From Malaciobacter pacificus (GTDB lineage Bacteria > Campylobacterota > Campylobacteria > Campylobacterales > Arcobacteraceae): 64,000 nucleotides of DNA. The DNA lies in NCBI RefSeq assembly GCF_004214795.1, contig NZ_CP035928.1, positions 2,108,001 through 2,172,000 on the forward strand, in the 5' to 3' direction. Each line of letters opens with the position of its first letter. Positions within the stretch are counted from its first letter, which is position 1. The position numbers and the translations under genes are program-made. The notes below the pieces were generated by a model, which saw nothing but the letters and a program-made list of their open reading frames with translations, made no database searches and was not told where the DNA came from. Positions 9,101-26,435 of this stretch are shown here, in pieces.

Positions 9101-9589
9101 TTACCTTTGTTCTATAAATTCAGAATCTTTTAATTGTTTAAATAAAGGCATTGTATATCGAGGGAAACCACTTTTATTAACAACATCCATAATATAAACT
9201 CTTAAATAAGATATAATGTGAGTAAAAGCAGAATCAGAGGCAAATGTACTTACAGTTTCTTTTATACAATCATCCAATAAATTTAAATCCAATACTTTAT
9301 AAACAGCTTGAACTTTAGCAAAAACATTCAAAAAATCTTCAGTTTCTTTTTTTATAGTAAAATTACATCCCATTGTACAAATAAGTAAAAAATCTTTCTT
9401 ATTTTCAGGATTATGTATTACATCAACATCCATTTCAGTTAAAGAAATATCAGACTCTAAGTGCTTTTCTATTCGTCCTGAAATAGATATTACTTTACTA
9501 CTACTCTCTAAAAGAACTACATCTTCTAAATTAATTTTTGATATAAACTTATCAAACTCTTCTTTACATTCAAATTTTTTTTCATTCAT
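9101..9589 (-). CDS. SecB-like chaperone, putative third gene of a toxin-antitoxin-chaperone module
   Basis: A 162-aa acidic protein, close to SecB in length (about 155 aa). The C-terminal part (residues 121-150, with ISYLRVYIMDVVNKSGFPRY followed by TMPLF) has the order of the conserved SecB helix and 'gFP-P' segment, and the N-terminal two thirds has alternating hydrophobic residues fitting a beta-sheet. It starts directly after the stop of the preceding gene (TAAATG junction). Position, size and this similarity suggest a dedicated SecB-type chaperone as in HigBAC or CmdTAC systems. The housekeeping SecB role is unlikely in an island. The fold call is moderate and rests mainly on the C-terminal motif. 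Confidence 0.5.
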   Translation of the reverse strand: MNEKKFECKEEFDKFISKINLEDVVLLESSSKVISISGRIEKHLESDISLTEMDVDVIHNPENKKDFLLICTMGCNFTIKKETEDFLNVFAKVQAVYKVLDLNLLDDCIKETVSTFASDSAFTHIISYLRVYIMDVVNKSGFPRYTMPLFKQLKDSEFIEQR

Positions 9590-10156
9590 TTAAGCTACTC
9601 TTTTAAAATCAAAATTACTACTATATAATGTTACACTATTAAAACTATTATAATTAATTGTTTTATTGACATTTATAGTACCTGACATTTCTCTTTTTTT
9701 ACTAATTATTGTTTGATTGTATTCTTGATTAATTACAGTCTTGAAAATATCATATAATTCTGCCTCTTGTTTTCTATATAAATTATAAAAGTTATAGCCT
9801 AAAGTAGCAAATTCATTTGGTAAAATAAGTTCTTCTTTTTTATATAACTCATCAAATCTTAAATCTTCTGAAAATATTAAAAGATGATAAGATTCATAAA
9901 ATCTTTTATATAATAAAATTTCTGAATTTTTAATAACGTTATATAATTTTTCTTCATTGCTAATATACTTAAGAAACATATCTTCATCTATATTATGTAT
10001 TTTTATCCAATACTCAAAGGTATCTTCTTCTCCACAACAAAGATAAATCGTTTTATTTTCTAAAGAAATTTCTTCTTTATTCCCTTCAAAATAAACTGTT
10101 AAATAAGTATTTATTTTTTTATGATCAATTTCTAAATATGTTTTTTCTATTTTCAT
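9590..10156 (-). CDS. hypothetical protein, putative antitoxin of the SecB-associated module
   Basis: A 188-aa protein without a domain I recognise; no helix-turn-helix is evident. I place the start at ATG 10156, where ATGA overlaps the stop of the preceding gene by 4 nt, instead of the TTG 15 nt further upstream. The C-terminal 35 residues (ending NSFNSVTLYSSNFDFKRVA) are polar with aromatic residues and look flexible, which would suit a tail that depends on a chaperone, as described for TAC antitoxins. Translational coupling to both neighbours argues for one complex. The antitoxin role is inferred from gene order only. Confidence 0.5.
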   Translation of the reverse strand: MKIEKTYLEIDHKKINTYLTVYFEGNKEEISLENKTIYLCCGEEDTFEYWIKIHNIDEDMFLKYISNEEKLYNVIKNSEILLYKRFYESYHLLIFSEDLRFDELYKKEELILPNEFATLGYNFYNLYRKQEAELYDIFKTVINQEYNQTIISKKREMSGTINVNKTINYNSFNSVTLYSSNFDFKRVA

Positions 10157-10548
10157 TCTTTTAATTCCCAAACAATGTCTTTTGCTTCTTCTACGTTTTT
10201 ATAAACATAAACATTTACATGAGTAGGATATTTTCCTTTTCCTATATCTTTGATAGTAGCATATCTTTCCAAATTTTCAGCTTTGTAAATATGATTACCT
10301 AAAGCACCATATCTATCAAGCATATTTTTTGCTTCTTCAAATGTAGCAAAACAAGATAACCCCTGATACTCACATTCTTTACCTTTAAACTTTACAGCTC
10401 TATGATGTGGCTGAGTCCAGTATTGTGGTATAAAATCTTCATTATTTAATTCTTTATTTTTTGTTATTCTATAATAATTATCATATGAAATACTTACTTT
10501 TTTTTCATCTGGACAACTTCCAGTCAGATCATATTTATACTCTATCAA
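10153..10548 (-). CDS. hypothetical protein, putative toxin of the SecB-associated module
   Basis: A 131-aa protein and the first gene of the three-gene minus-strand operon. I cannot assign a family with confidence. An early YYRI and a late VEEAKDI segment could correspond to the Arg and Glu positions of small ADP-ribosyltransferase folds, but this is weak. HHRAVKFKGKECEYQGLSCF, followed by ATFEEA, is the most distinctive block. Size and first position match toxins of HigBAC (HigB) and CmdTAC (CmdT). The toxin role is inference. The gene starts about 60 nt from the integrase 3' end. Confidence 0.45.
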   Translation of the reverse strand: MIEYKYDLTGSCPDEKKVSISYDNYYRITKNKELNNEDFIPQYWTQPHHRAVKFKGKECEYQGLSCFATFEEAKNMLDRYGALGNHIYKAENLERYATIKDIGKGKYPTHVNVYVYKNVEEAKDIVWELKE

Positions 10549-10605
10549 CTATATCACCTATTATTTCTTAATTATGATTTTAGTAAAATAAAACTGTAGT
10601 TATTA

Positions 10606-11832
10606 TTAAATTTCAATTAACTTATCCAACCAATCAGCGTACCATTGAATCAATTCTTTCTTTTCTTCAAAATATTTATATTTTGATTCTCTATTATAAG
10701 CAGCTCTTACTTTATTTTTTTCCTTATGAGCTAAACAGGCTTCAATAATATCTGAATGAAAACCATGTTCCTTATATAATTCATTTGCAATTGTTGAGAA
10801 CATACTTCTAAAACCATGAAATGAATGCACATCTTGATAACCTAATCTTTTTAATGTATCAGATAATACTGCTCTTGAAACACCTTGATTTATTCTTATA
10901 TTAGAAGGAAATACATACTTACTTCTAGGTCTTGAATATGGTTCTATTTCTCTAATTATTTTGACTGCCTGTTTAGGTAAAGGGAAAACAAAATCTACAT
11001 TCATTTTCATTTTATCTTTTGGAATATCCCAAATTGCATTATCTAAATCTAATTCATCCCATTCCATTAACCTAATGTTTTCACTTCTTACAAATACATA
11101 AGGTATTATTTTGAAAATAAATACTGTACTGATATCACTTCTAAATCTATCCCCTAAAGTATTGATATCATTTAACAACTGTTTAATATCCTTTATTTCT
11201 GTAATAGCTGCTAAATGTGAATCTTTTTTATTTGGTACTAAAACAGCTTTTTTATCTATATCTGCAATTATATTATGTTCAATATATTCTTTTGTTACCG
11301 CATACATATATACTTTATTTATTAATGATAATAGTCTATGTGCAGTTTCAATAGTTCCCCTATTTTGCACTTTTTCTAAAATATTTATGATATTAACTCG
11401 CTTAATATCTTTAATAGCAATGGTACCTAACCAATCAGTAATATTTTTAAACATTCTTTTATTTTGAGTAACAGTTGCTACACTTGCACTTTTTTTTCTA
11501 AGTTCTATCCATTCATCAATAACATTTCCTAAAGTCAATGATTCTGAAGCTTTTTTAATTCTTTTTTGCGAGATAGGATTAATATTATTAGCCAATAATT
11601 GTCTAGCTTCTTCTCTCTTTTCTCTAGCTTCTTTTAAAGTAACTTCAGGATAAACTCCAAAACTGGTAGATTTTCTTTTAGAACCATAAACAAAATCGAA
11701 TCTAAAATATTTTGTTCCATTTGCTCTTACAATTAAACATAATCCTTGACCATCGCTTAATTTATAATCTTTATCTTTAATTTCAGCTTTTTTGATTACT
11801 ATGTCAGATAAAGGTTTAACAAGTTTCGCCAT
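10606..11832 (-). CDS. P4-type tyrosine integrase of the genomic island
   Basis: A 408-aa integrase. The N-terminal DUF4102-type arm-binding domain (LSDGQGLCLIVRANGTKYFR, then FGVYPEVTLKEAREKREEAR) is followed by a core-binding domain and the catalytic domain. The catalytic residues are visible as Arg in RSENIRLMEW, HGFR, His in ACLAHKEK and Tyr in AAYNRESKY. It is intact and lies at the island edge next to a core gene (YciI-like, then rpoC). The other end of the island is not in the window. Confidence 0.93.
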   Translation of the reverse strand: MAKLVKPLSDIVIKKAEIKDKDYKLSDGQGLCLIVRANGTKYFRFDFVYGSKRKSTSFGVYPEVTLKEAREKREEARQLLANNINPISQKRIKKASESLTLGNVIDEWIELRKKSASVATVTQNKRMFKNITDWLGTIAIKDIKRVNIINILEKVQNRGTIETAHRLLSLINKVYMYAVTKEYIEHNIIADIDKKAVLVPNKKDSHLAAITEIKDIKQLLNDINTLGDRFRSDISTVFIFKIIPYVFVRSENIRLMEWDELDLDNAIWDIPKDKMKMNVDFVFPLPKQAVKIIREIEPYSRPRSKYVFPSNIRINQGVSRAVLSDTLKRLGYQDVHSFHGFRSMFSTIANELYKEHGFHSDIIEACLAHKEKNKVRAAYNRESKYKYFEEKKELIQWYADWLDKLIEI

Positions 11833-11864
11833 TTTACGGTAATGCCTTTTTTATATTTTAAAGT

Positions 11865-11885
11865 TACCGCAAATAATACCGCAAA
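11865..11885. repeat. two direct repeats TACCGCAAA upstream of the integrase
   Basis: TACCGCAAA occurs at 11865-11873 and 11877-11885, a 12-bp period, about 35 nt upstream of the integrase start. A related TTACCGT lies nearer the start on the minus strand. Paired sites like this beside an integrase gene may be its arm-binding sites or operator. The role is not proven. Confidence 0.5.
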
Positions 11886-11979
11886 AAAACTTGATTTGAC
11901 CTGATTTTATTTGATTTTATATGATTAGATTTGAGATTAAGAAGTTTAACAAAGCCCTACAAAAAGGGCTTATTTGATT
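11886..11979. other. island-core junction region with a hairpin
   Basis: An AT-rich stretch with several TGATTTTA-like repeats, followed by a hairpin AGCCC-TACAAAAA-GGGCT (around 11954-11971). The hairpin lies just downstream of the YciI-like gene on the minus strand and probably ends its transcript. The island attachment site is likely in this stretch, but the partner copy lies outside the window, so no att core can be defined. Confidence 0.4.
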
Positions 11980-12273
11980 TTATTTACTTGGATTTGGCAT
12001 AACCTTAACAGGAACGACTTGGATTTCATCCATATTCCAAACACCACCTGTCACGTATGGTTCATTTTCCAACCACTCATCAAATTCATTGTCATCTTCA
12101 AAGTTAGTTAACACTGAAGATCCAACCATTTTTTCTTCTTCAATTAAAGCACAAGCAGAAATAATTTTACCTTCGGCCATTAATTTTTGAGTTCCTTCAA
12201 CATGTGCTGGTCTATTTTCCATTCTTTTATCTAGTGCATTATCATAATCATAAGCTATTACTAAATATTGCAT
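11980..12273 (-). CDS. YciI family protein
   Basis: A 97-aa protein with the YciI/YCII fold pattern: an N-terminal strand (MQYLVIAYDYDNAL), a central HVEGTQKLMAEGKIISACAL, and the C-terminal Trp/acidic region (DEWLENEPYVTGGVWNMDEI). Family members form small ferredoxin-like dimers, and their biochemical role is mostly unknown. This is a core gene at the island edge. It is followed by a terminator-like hairpin. Confidence 0.85.
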   Translation of the reverse strand: MQYLVIAYDYDNALDKRMENRPAHVEGTQKLMAEGKIISACALIEEEKMVGSSVLTNFEDDNEFDEWLENEPYVTGGVWNMDEIQVVPVKVMPNPSK

Positions 12274-12333
12274 TATTATCCTTTTTGTTTTTATTATAAT
12301 ATTTTATCATAATATCCAAATGATAAAATTAGA

Positions 12334-12720
12334 TTAAAAAAGATTAACTGCAAAAAAGAAAGATATAGGATATATTAAAACATTCATATATCTAAATATT
12401 GGGGTCATTTTAATATTCATAGGCATAACATTTATAAGCTCTTCACCATTAGATAGTTTTTTCATCATTGAAAGTTTAAAACTGATATCTAAAAATTTAA
12501 TTATTAAAATAGAACTCATCCAAAAACCAAAGTTATTTAGATAAAAACATAAAAAAATTGTGTATATAAAACTTGCATGAAATGTAAAATATAAAAGAAG
12601 ATTCTTTTGATATAAATAAAAATTATTTAAAATTAGGCTATGTAAAGAGTCAGCTTTTTGCCAATTTGATTCAAAAAGCTCAAGTGAGATAAAAATTATA
12701 AGTAATAAAATTAAATCCAT
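12334..12720 (-). CDS. small integral membrane protein, unknown function
   Basis: A 128-aa protein with about four hydrophobic segments (residues 2-14, 40-60, 66-80, 108-127). No family recognised. It starts 31 nt after the rpoC stop with a 9-bp hairpin in between, so it may be read through from the rpoBC operon or from a weak start of its own. No clear ribosome binding site precedes the ATG. Confidence 0.6.
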   Translation of the reverse strand: MDLILLLIIFISLELFESNWQKADSLHSLILNNFYLYQKNLLLYFTFHASFIYTIFLCFYLNNFGFWMSSILIIKFLDISFKLSMMKKLSNGEELINVMPMNIKMTPIFRYMNVLIYPISFFFAVNLF

Positions 12721-12728
12721 AAAAGTTT

Positions 12729-12750
12729 CAATAAGGCAAAAGCCTTATTG
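12729..12750 (-). terminator. hairpin between rpoC and the small membrane gene
   Basis: CAATAAGGC / GCCTTATTG forms a 9-bp perfect stem with a 4-nt loop, 2 nt after the rpoC stop. The minus-strand sequence that follows (AAACTTTT) is only a weak U-tract, so termination may be partial. Confidence 0.5.
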
Positions 12751-12751
12751 A

Positions 12752-21590
<8,839 letters not shown>

Positions 21591-21965
21591 TTATGCTAAT
21601 TCTACAACTGCTCCAGCACCTTCTAATTCAGCTTTTGCAGCTTCTGCATCTTCTTTTGAGATACCTTCTTTTACTTTTGCACCAGCTTCTTCAGCCATTG
21701 CTTTAGCTTCTTTTAATCCTAAACCAGTTAATGCTCTAATTACTTTAATAACATTAATTTTCTTAGCTCCAGCATCTTTTAAGATTACATCGAACTCAGT
21801 TTTTTCTTCAGCAGCTTCAGCAGCTCCACCAGCAACTGCACCAGCTACAGCTACAGGTTGTGCAGATACACCAAATTTTTCTTCGAATTCTTTTACTAAT
21901 TCAGATAACTCTAATACAGATAAACCAGAGATGTATTCTAATACGTCTTCTTTAGAAATTGCCAT
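21591..21965 (-). CDS. rplL: 50S ribosomal protein L7/L12
   Basis: A 124-aa stalk protein with an N-terminal dimerisation part ([20 protein letters not shown]), an Ala-rich hinge (around residues 38-52) and the conserved C-terminal domain with [20 protein letters not shown]. It recruits translation factors to the ribosome. It lies 52 nt after rplJ, forming the L10-L12 pair. Confidence 0.98.
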   Translation of the reverse strand: MAISKEDVLEYISGLSVLELSELVKEFEEKFGVSAQPVAVAGAVAGGAAEAAEEKTEFDVILKDAGAKKINVIKVIRALTGLGLKEAKAMAEEAGAKVKEGISKEDAEAAKAELEGAGAVVELA

Positions 21966-22017
21966 TTCATTTTCCTTAAATTATTTTTATTTATATTTAT
22001 TAAAATTGCTTATATTA

Positions 22018-22506
22018 TTAAGCAGCCTCTTCTTCTTTTTTTCTTCTAAGAGCATCAAGCCCAATTGTGAAGTTAGCAACAGGAGCCATCCAAGTAGCTG
22101 CAAGCATACCAAGAAGCTCTTCTCTAGATGGTAATTTAGCAAATGCCATAACTCTATTAACATCAGAAATTTCACCTTCGATAATTCCTGATTTAATTGA
22201 GAATTTATCTTTATTAGCCATTGCGAATTTATCAGCTACTTTACAAGCAGAGATTTGATCTTCAGACCATAAGAAAATATTTGTACCATTTAATTCAATA
22301 TCACCTAATTCAGCATTTTTAACTGCAACTGTAACTAATGTGTTTTTAGCAACTTGAACTTTAGTATTATTCGCTTTTGCATCTTTTCTTAAAGACTCTA
22401 ACTCTTTATGAGAAAGACCTTTATAATCACATACTACTACTGCTTGTGAACCTTTAAATTCACCAGTTAAAAAATCAATGATTTCAGCTTTTTGTTGTTT
22501 AGTCAT
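22018..22506 (-). CDS. rplJ: 50S ribosomal protein L10
   Basis: A 162-aa protein (MTKQQKAEIIDFLTGEFKGS) that anchors L7/L12 dimers to the 23S rRNA. The conserved VVCDYKGLSHKELESLRKDA segment is present. The gene is preceded by an L10-type leader, which supports autoregulation by the L10-L12 complex. GGGAGG lies about 10 nt before the ATG. Confidence 0.98.
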   Translation of the reverse strand: MTKQQKAEIIDFLTGEFKGSQAVVVCDYKGLSHKELESLRKDAKANNTKVQVAKNTLVTVAVKNAELGDIELNGTNIFLWSEDQISACKVADKFAMANKDKFSIKSGIIEGEISDVNRVMAFAKLPSREELLGMLAATWMAPVANFTIGLDALRRKKEEEAA

Positions 22507-22590
22507 TTATCTTTTCCTCCCTTCAAAACATCGACTTAGGCGGGACTTACTAGAAACGGAGGTGTTTCTAACCAGCTGTCTTCAGTTTTA
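22507..22590 (-). promoter_or_regulatory. L10-type ribosomal protein leader of rplJL
   Basis: The minus-strand leader contains GAAGACAGCTGGTT, then AAACACCTCCGTTTCTAGTAA and GTCCCGCCTAAGTC before the ribosome binding site. The GAAGACAG-GGT block and the purine-rich end resemble leaders bound by the L10(L12)4 complex. The structure was not computed. Confidence 0.55.
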
Positions 22591-22653
22591 TTTCAGTGCT
22601 TTGATTAACACTCAAAAATATTGATTAAAATCAACACTTTTGAATGTTTTATA

Positions 22654-22680
22654 TTAAATAAGGAAAGTATCCTTATTTAA
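22654..22680. repeat. 11-bp perfect hairpin spanning the rplA stop codon
   Basis: TTAAATAAGGA pairs with TCCTTATTTAA with a 5-nt loop, and the TAA stop of rplA lies in the first arm on the minus strand. It sits between the L11-L1 and L10-L12 gene pairs. It could be an RNA processing or attenuation site, but no U-run follows. Confidence 0.7.
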
Positions 22681-23371
22681 TGTCCATTAACTCTAAATTA
22701 TCTAATTTAATAGATGGAGACATTGTTAATGAAATTGCTGCATTAGTAATATATCTACCTTTTGCAGATGCAGGTTTTGCTTTATTAATAGCTGCTACGA
22801 AAGCCTTTACATTCTCTTCAATTGCTTGTTCAGTAAATGAAATTTTTCCAACTGCTGCTTGCATATTACCTTTTTTATCAACTCTATAAGTAACTTGACC
22901 ACCTTTAGCATCACTAACTGCTTTTGTTACGTCCATAGTTACAGTTCCAGTTTTTGGATTTGGCATTAAACCTTTTGGCCCTAAAATTCTACCAACTTTA
23001 CCAACTACACCCATACAGTCTGGAGTTGCTATTAAAACATCAAAATTAATGTTTCCAGCTTGAATTTCAGCTGCTAAATCATCATTACCAACAATATCAG
23101 CACCTGCTGCTTTAGCTTCGTCCATTTTTGTTCCCTTTGCAAATACTGCAACTCTTACAGTTTTACCAGTACCATTTGGAAGAACAACTGCACCTCTAAT
23201 CATTTGGTCAGCATGTCTAGGATCTACATTTAAGTTTAACGCTACTTCTACACTTTCGTCAAATTTAGCAGATTTTAAATCTTTAATTTTTGAACAAGCT
23301 TCATTTAATGCATATTGCTTGTCTTCAATTTTTTGTGCTAATTCTTTATATCTTTTTGAAACTTTTGCCAT
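22673..23371 (-). CDS. rplA: 50S ribosomal protein L1
   Basis: A 232-aa protein with the L1 hallmarks: [18 protein letters not shown] in domain II and [18 protein letters not shown]. It forms the L1 stalk that moves deacylated tRNA out of the E site, and in many bacteria it represses the L11 operon. It follows rplK by 78 nt. Its stop codon lies in a hairpin. Confidence 0.98.
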   Translation of the reverse strand: MAKVSKRYKELAQKIEDKQYALNEACSKIKDLKSAKFDESVEVALNLNVDPRHADQMIRGAVVLPNGTGKTVRVAVFAKGTKMDEAKAAGADIVGNDDLAAEIQAGNINFDVLIATPDCMGVVGKVGRILGPKGLMPNPKTGTVTMDVTKAVSDAKGGQVTYRVDKKGNMQAAVGKISFTEQAIEENVKAFVAAINKAKPASAKGRYITNAAISLTMSPSIKLDNLELMDIK

Positions 23372-23449
23372 TTTTTTCTCCGCAATTTATTATATATTTT
23401 GCTACCGCCTTTTAAGTCTGGTGGTTAGACTATTTATTGATTTAGAATA

Positions 23450-23875
23450 TTATAATTCTACGTCAACACCCATTGATCTAGCAGAACCTGCAACAATCTT
23501 AGCAGCTTGTTCTTTATCATCAGTATTTAAATCAGAGATTTTCATATCTACGATTTCCATAATTTGATCTTTAGTCAATTTACCAATCTTATTTTTTAAT
23601 GGATTATCAGAACCTTTTTTAACTCCTGAAATCTTTTTAATTAAATCAGTCATTGGTGGTTGCTTTGTAACAAATGTAAAACTCTTATCTGAATAGATAG
23701 TAATTTCTACAGGAATGTTAAATCCACCTTTATCTTTAGTTTTTTCGTTGAATGCCTTACAGAATTCCATAATGTTAAGACCTCTTTGACCAAGAGCTGG
23801 ACCAACTGGAGGTGATGGGTTAGCAGCACCAGCAGGAATTTGTAATTTTAAGTAACCAGTTACTTTTTTTGCCAT
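23450..23875 (-). CDS. rplK: 50S ribosomal protein L11
   Basis: A 141-aa protein with the N-terminal [20 protein letters not shown] (binding site of thiopeptides and release factors) and the C-terminal [11 protein letters not shown] that binds the 23S GTPase centre. The gene is separated from nusG by a perfect 16-bp inverted repeat. Confidence 0.98.
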   Translation of the reverse strand: MAKKVTGYLKLQIPAGAANPSPPVGPALGQRGLNIMEFCKAFNEKTKDKGGFNIPVEITIYSDKSFTFVTKQPPMTDLIKKISGVKKGSDNPLKNKIGKLTKDQIMEIVDMKISDLNTDDKEQAAKIVAGSARSMGVDVEL

Positions 23876-23911
23876 GTTTTTCCTTTCTAAAATATATTGT
23901 TGTTAATGATT

Positions 23912-23970
23912 TTTAGGCATTAGACAAATAAACTATAAAAGAAGCTAGTTTTACTTGTCTAATGCCTAAA
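23912..23970. repeat. perfect 16-bp inverted repeat between nusG and rplK
   Basis: TTTAGGCATTAGACAA (23912-23927) and its exact reverse complement (23955-23970) flank a 27-nt spacer. On the minus strand it lies downstream of nusG and upstream of rplK. No U-run follows, so it is not a plain intrinsic terminator; a processing site or regulatory leader is more likely. Confidence 0.75.
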
Positions 23971-23978
23971 TAAATAAT

Positions 23979-24506
23979 TTAAACTACTCTTTCTACTTGA
24001 GTATATGAAATTTCTACAGGAGTATTTCTTCCAAATATAGAAACATTTAATTTCAACAATCCAGAAGCCATATCAAAGTCTTCTACCACACCGTTAAAGT
24101 TTGCAAATGGTCCTTCATTAATTCTTACCATCTCACCTTCATCAAAAGATACTTTTGGTTTAGCTGCAGCCCTATTTTGAACTTTTTCTAATATCATGTT
24201 AATATCTTTATCAGATAATGCAGTTGGCTTTTTTGATTCACCAATAAATCTTCCAACTTTAGGCATTGATTGAATCCTATGCCATAAAGCAGTATCTAAA
24301 TCAATCTTTGCAAATGCATAAGCTGGATATAAAGGTCTTTCAACAATAACTTTTTTACCTTTTTTTATTTCAATTAAATCTTCTGTAGGAACTAATACTT
24401 CTGAAATTCTTCCATCAGCCATTTCTTCTGATAATTGAAGTAGTGCTCTTTTTACTGATAACTCACTACCAGAATAAGTTTGTATTGCATACCATTTTTG
24501 TGCCAT
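23979..24506 (-). CDS. nusG: transcription termination/antitermination protein NusG
   Basis: A 175-aa protein with an N-terminal NGN domain (KWYAIQTYSGSELSVKRALL) that binds RNA polymerase and a C-terminal KOW domain (GEMVRINEGPFANFNGVVED) that binds Rho or ribosomal S10. Length is normal. It lies 12 nt after secE in the usual order. Confidence 0.98.
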   Translation of the reverse strand: MAQKWYAIQTYSGSELSVKRALLQLSEEMADGRISEVLVPTEDLIEIKKGKKVIVERPLYPAYAFAKIDLDTALWHRIQSMPKVGRFIGESKKPTALSDKDINMILEKVQNRAAAKPKVSFDEGEMVRINEGPFANFNGVVEDFDMASGLLKLNVSIFGRNTPVEISYTQVERVV

Positions 24507-24518
24507 TTTTTTAGTTCC

Positions 24519-24701
24519 TTAGTTTATTACTGAAGATAGTGTTAAAGACATGATTGTATCAATTAGTGCTAAAAACAAAGTTATTACTGTAACAACAATA
24601 AATACAGATAAATATGCTGATCTTATTTGCTCTTTAATAGGAAAAATAACTTTACCAAGTTCTGCTTTAACACTAGAATAATAACTTCTTAATTTACTCA
24701 C
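24519..24701 (-). CDS. secE: preprotein translocase subunit SecE
   Basis: A 60-aa single-span protein of the Sec translocon (SKLRSYYSSVKAELGKVIFP, then one membrane helix). I start at GTG 24701, which has GGAG 6 nt upstream. The longer frame would use a TTG that overlaps this same GGAG. It lies just before nusG, as in most bacteria. Confidence 0.93.
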   Translation of the reverse strand: MSKLRSYYSSVKAELGKVIFPIKEQIRSAYLSVFIVVTVITLFLALIDTIMSLTLSSVIN

Positions 24702-24908
24702 AATCGACTCCAATAATTATTACAAAATACTATAAATTCTTTTAAAAAGAGCCTTAACTTCTTTTAAAAAAACTTCAGATATTACCAAGATAAAATAGAT
24801 CTTATGCATAGATTAACTTGGACACGAATTATATCGAAAAAAGCTTTAATTATGCTTATAATAAAAAAATTTAGATAAATTTGAAAAATAGAGGTTTGAT
24901 TTTTGTAG

Positions 24909-24984
24909 TGGCAGGCCAGGAGGGACTCGAACCCCCAACCATCGGATTTGGAATCCGGCGCTCTACCATTGGAGCTACTGACCT
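24909..24984 (-). tRNA. trnW: tRNA-Trp (anticodon CCA)
   Basis: The minus strand gives AGGTCAGTAGCTCCAATGGT and the anticodon arm GGATTCCAAATCC, with a T arm GGGGGTTCGAGTCCC and an encoded 3' CCA. It is 76 nt long and lies between rpmG and secE, the common arrangement in Campylobacterota. Confidence 0.97.
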
Positions 24985-25018
24985 GTGGGAATATAAGATT
25001 CGGGTTAAACCCGAATTC

Positions 25019-25186
25019 TTATGATTTTAATTTCACTTCTTTGTGATTTGTGTGCTTTCTTAATCTTGGACAATATTTTTTAACCTCAAATTTCTCAGTG
25101 TGAGTTTTTGGGTTTTTCCAAGTAGTGTAGTTAATATCTCCACTCTCTTCACATTTTAGTCCGATTTTAATTCTAATTCCTGCCAT
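25019..25186 (-). CDS. rpmG: 50S ribosomal protein L33
   Basis: A 55-aa protein, [20 protein letters not shown], then [20 protein letters not shown]. Only two Cys are present (one in each half), so the four-Cys zinc form is not used. It lies between tuf and tRNA-Trp and has AAGGATTAATTT upstream as a ribosome binding site. Confidence 0.96.
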   Translation of the reverse strand: MAGIRIKIGLKCEESGDINYTTWKNPKTHTEKFEVKKYCPRLRKHTNHKEVKLKS

Positions 25187-25196
25187 AAATTAATCC

Positions 25197-26405
25197 TTAT
25201 TTGATAATTTCAGCAACAACTCCAGCACCTACAGTTCTACCACCTTCTCTAATAGCGAACTTAGTTCCCTTTTCAAGAGCAATTGGAGCAACTAATGAAA
25301 CTGTCATCTCAACGTTATCACCTGGCATAACCATTTCAGTACCTTCTGGTAATGTACAAGAACCAGTAACGTCAGTTGTTCTTACATAAAATTGTGGTCT
25401 GTATCCTGAGAAGAATGGAGTATGTCTACCACCTTCCTCTTTAGATAAGATATAAACCTCACCTTTAAATTCAGTATGTGGAGTAATTGATCCTGGCTTA
25501 ACAAGAACTTGTCCTCTTTGTACTTCTTCTTTTTTAATACCTCTTAATAAGATACCAGCATTGTCTCCAGCTTGACCTTCGTCCATTTCTTTTCTGAACA
25601 TTTCAATACCAGTTACAGTAGTTTTCATAGTGTCTTTCATACCAACGATTTCAATCTCTTCGTTTAGTTTGATAGTTCCTTTTTCAATTCTACCAGTTAC
25701 AACAGTACCTCTACCTTGAATAGTAAATACATCTTCTACAGGCATTAAGAAATCTTGATCAGCATCTCTTTCTGGAGTTGGAATGTAAGCATCAACTTCA
25801 GCCATTAAGTTATAAATTTTTTCAGACCACTCACCAGCAGCTCCACCTTTAGCTTCTTCTAAAGCTTGGAATGCAGAACCAGCAACGATTGGAGTATCAT
25901 CACCTGGGAAATCGTACTCTGAAAGTAATTCTCTAACTTCCATTTCAACTAATTCTAACATCTCTTCTTTATCTTCGTCATCTAATTGATCTTCTTTATT
26001 TAAGAATACAACGATGTAAGGTACACCTACTTGCTTAGATAATAAGATATGCTCTCTAGTTTGTGCCATTGGACCATCAGTAGCAGCGATAACTAAGATA
26101 GCTCCGTCCATTTGTGCAGCACCAGTAATCATGTTTTTAACGTAATCGGCGTGACCTGGACAATCTACGTGAGCGTAGTGTCTAGTTTCAGTTTCATACT
26201 CAACGTGAGAAGTAGCAATTGTAATACCTCTTTCTCTTTCCTCTGGAGCGTTATCAATTTGATCGTAATCCATTGTAGCTTGACCATTTTTAAGCCCTAA
26301 ACACATAGTGATAGCAGCTGTTAGTGTAGTTTTACCGTGGTCAACGTGACCAATAGTACCAATGTTTACGTGCGGTTTACTTCGCTCGAATTTTTCTTTT
26401 GCCAT
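25197..26405 (-). CDS. tuf: translation elongation factor Tu
   Basis: A 402-aa GTPase that brings aminoacyl-tRNA to the ribosome. G1 (GHVDHGKT), G3 (DCPGHADY) and G4 (NKED) are visible. Of the two usual domain II/III landmarks, [11 protein letters not shown] and the C-terminal [10 protein letters not shown] are present. It is the only tuf in the window and follows the Phe-Thr-Tyr-Gly tRNA genes, like the tRNA-tufB arrangement of many bacteria. Confidence 0.99.
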   Translation of the reverse strand: MAKEKFERSKPHVNIGTIGHVDHGKTTLTAAITMCLGLKNGQATMDYDQIDNAPEERERGITIATSHVEYETETRHYAHVDCPGHADYVKNMITGAAQMDGAILVIAATDGPMAQTREHILLSKQVGVPYIVVFLNKEDQLDDEDKEEMLELVEMEVRELLSEYDFPGDDTPIVAGSAFQALEEAKGGAAGEWSEKIYNLMAEVDAYIPTPERDADQDFLMPVEDVFTIQGRGTVVTGRIEKGTIKLNEEIEIVGMKDTMKTTVTGIEMFRKEMDEGQAGDNAGILLRGIKKEEVQRGQVLVKPGSITPHTEFKGEVYILSKEEGGRHTPFFSGYRPQFYVRTTDVTGSCTLPEGTEMVMPGDNVEMTVSLVAPIALEKGTKFAIREGGRTVGAGVVAEIIK

Positions 26406-26435
26406 AGAATTCCCCTTCTAAAATTTTGGTTATTG

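Noticed and set aside
11886-11940. TGATTTTA-like repeats as a CRISPR array or an att core
   Set aside because: They are short, irregular and AT-only, with no spacers of constant length. The second island junction is outside the window, so att cannot be named.
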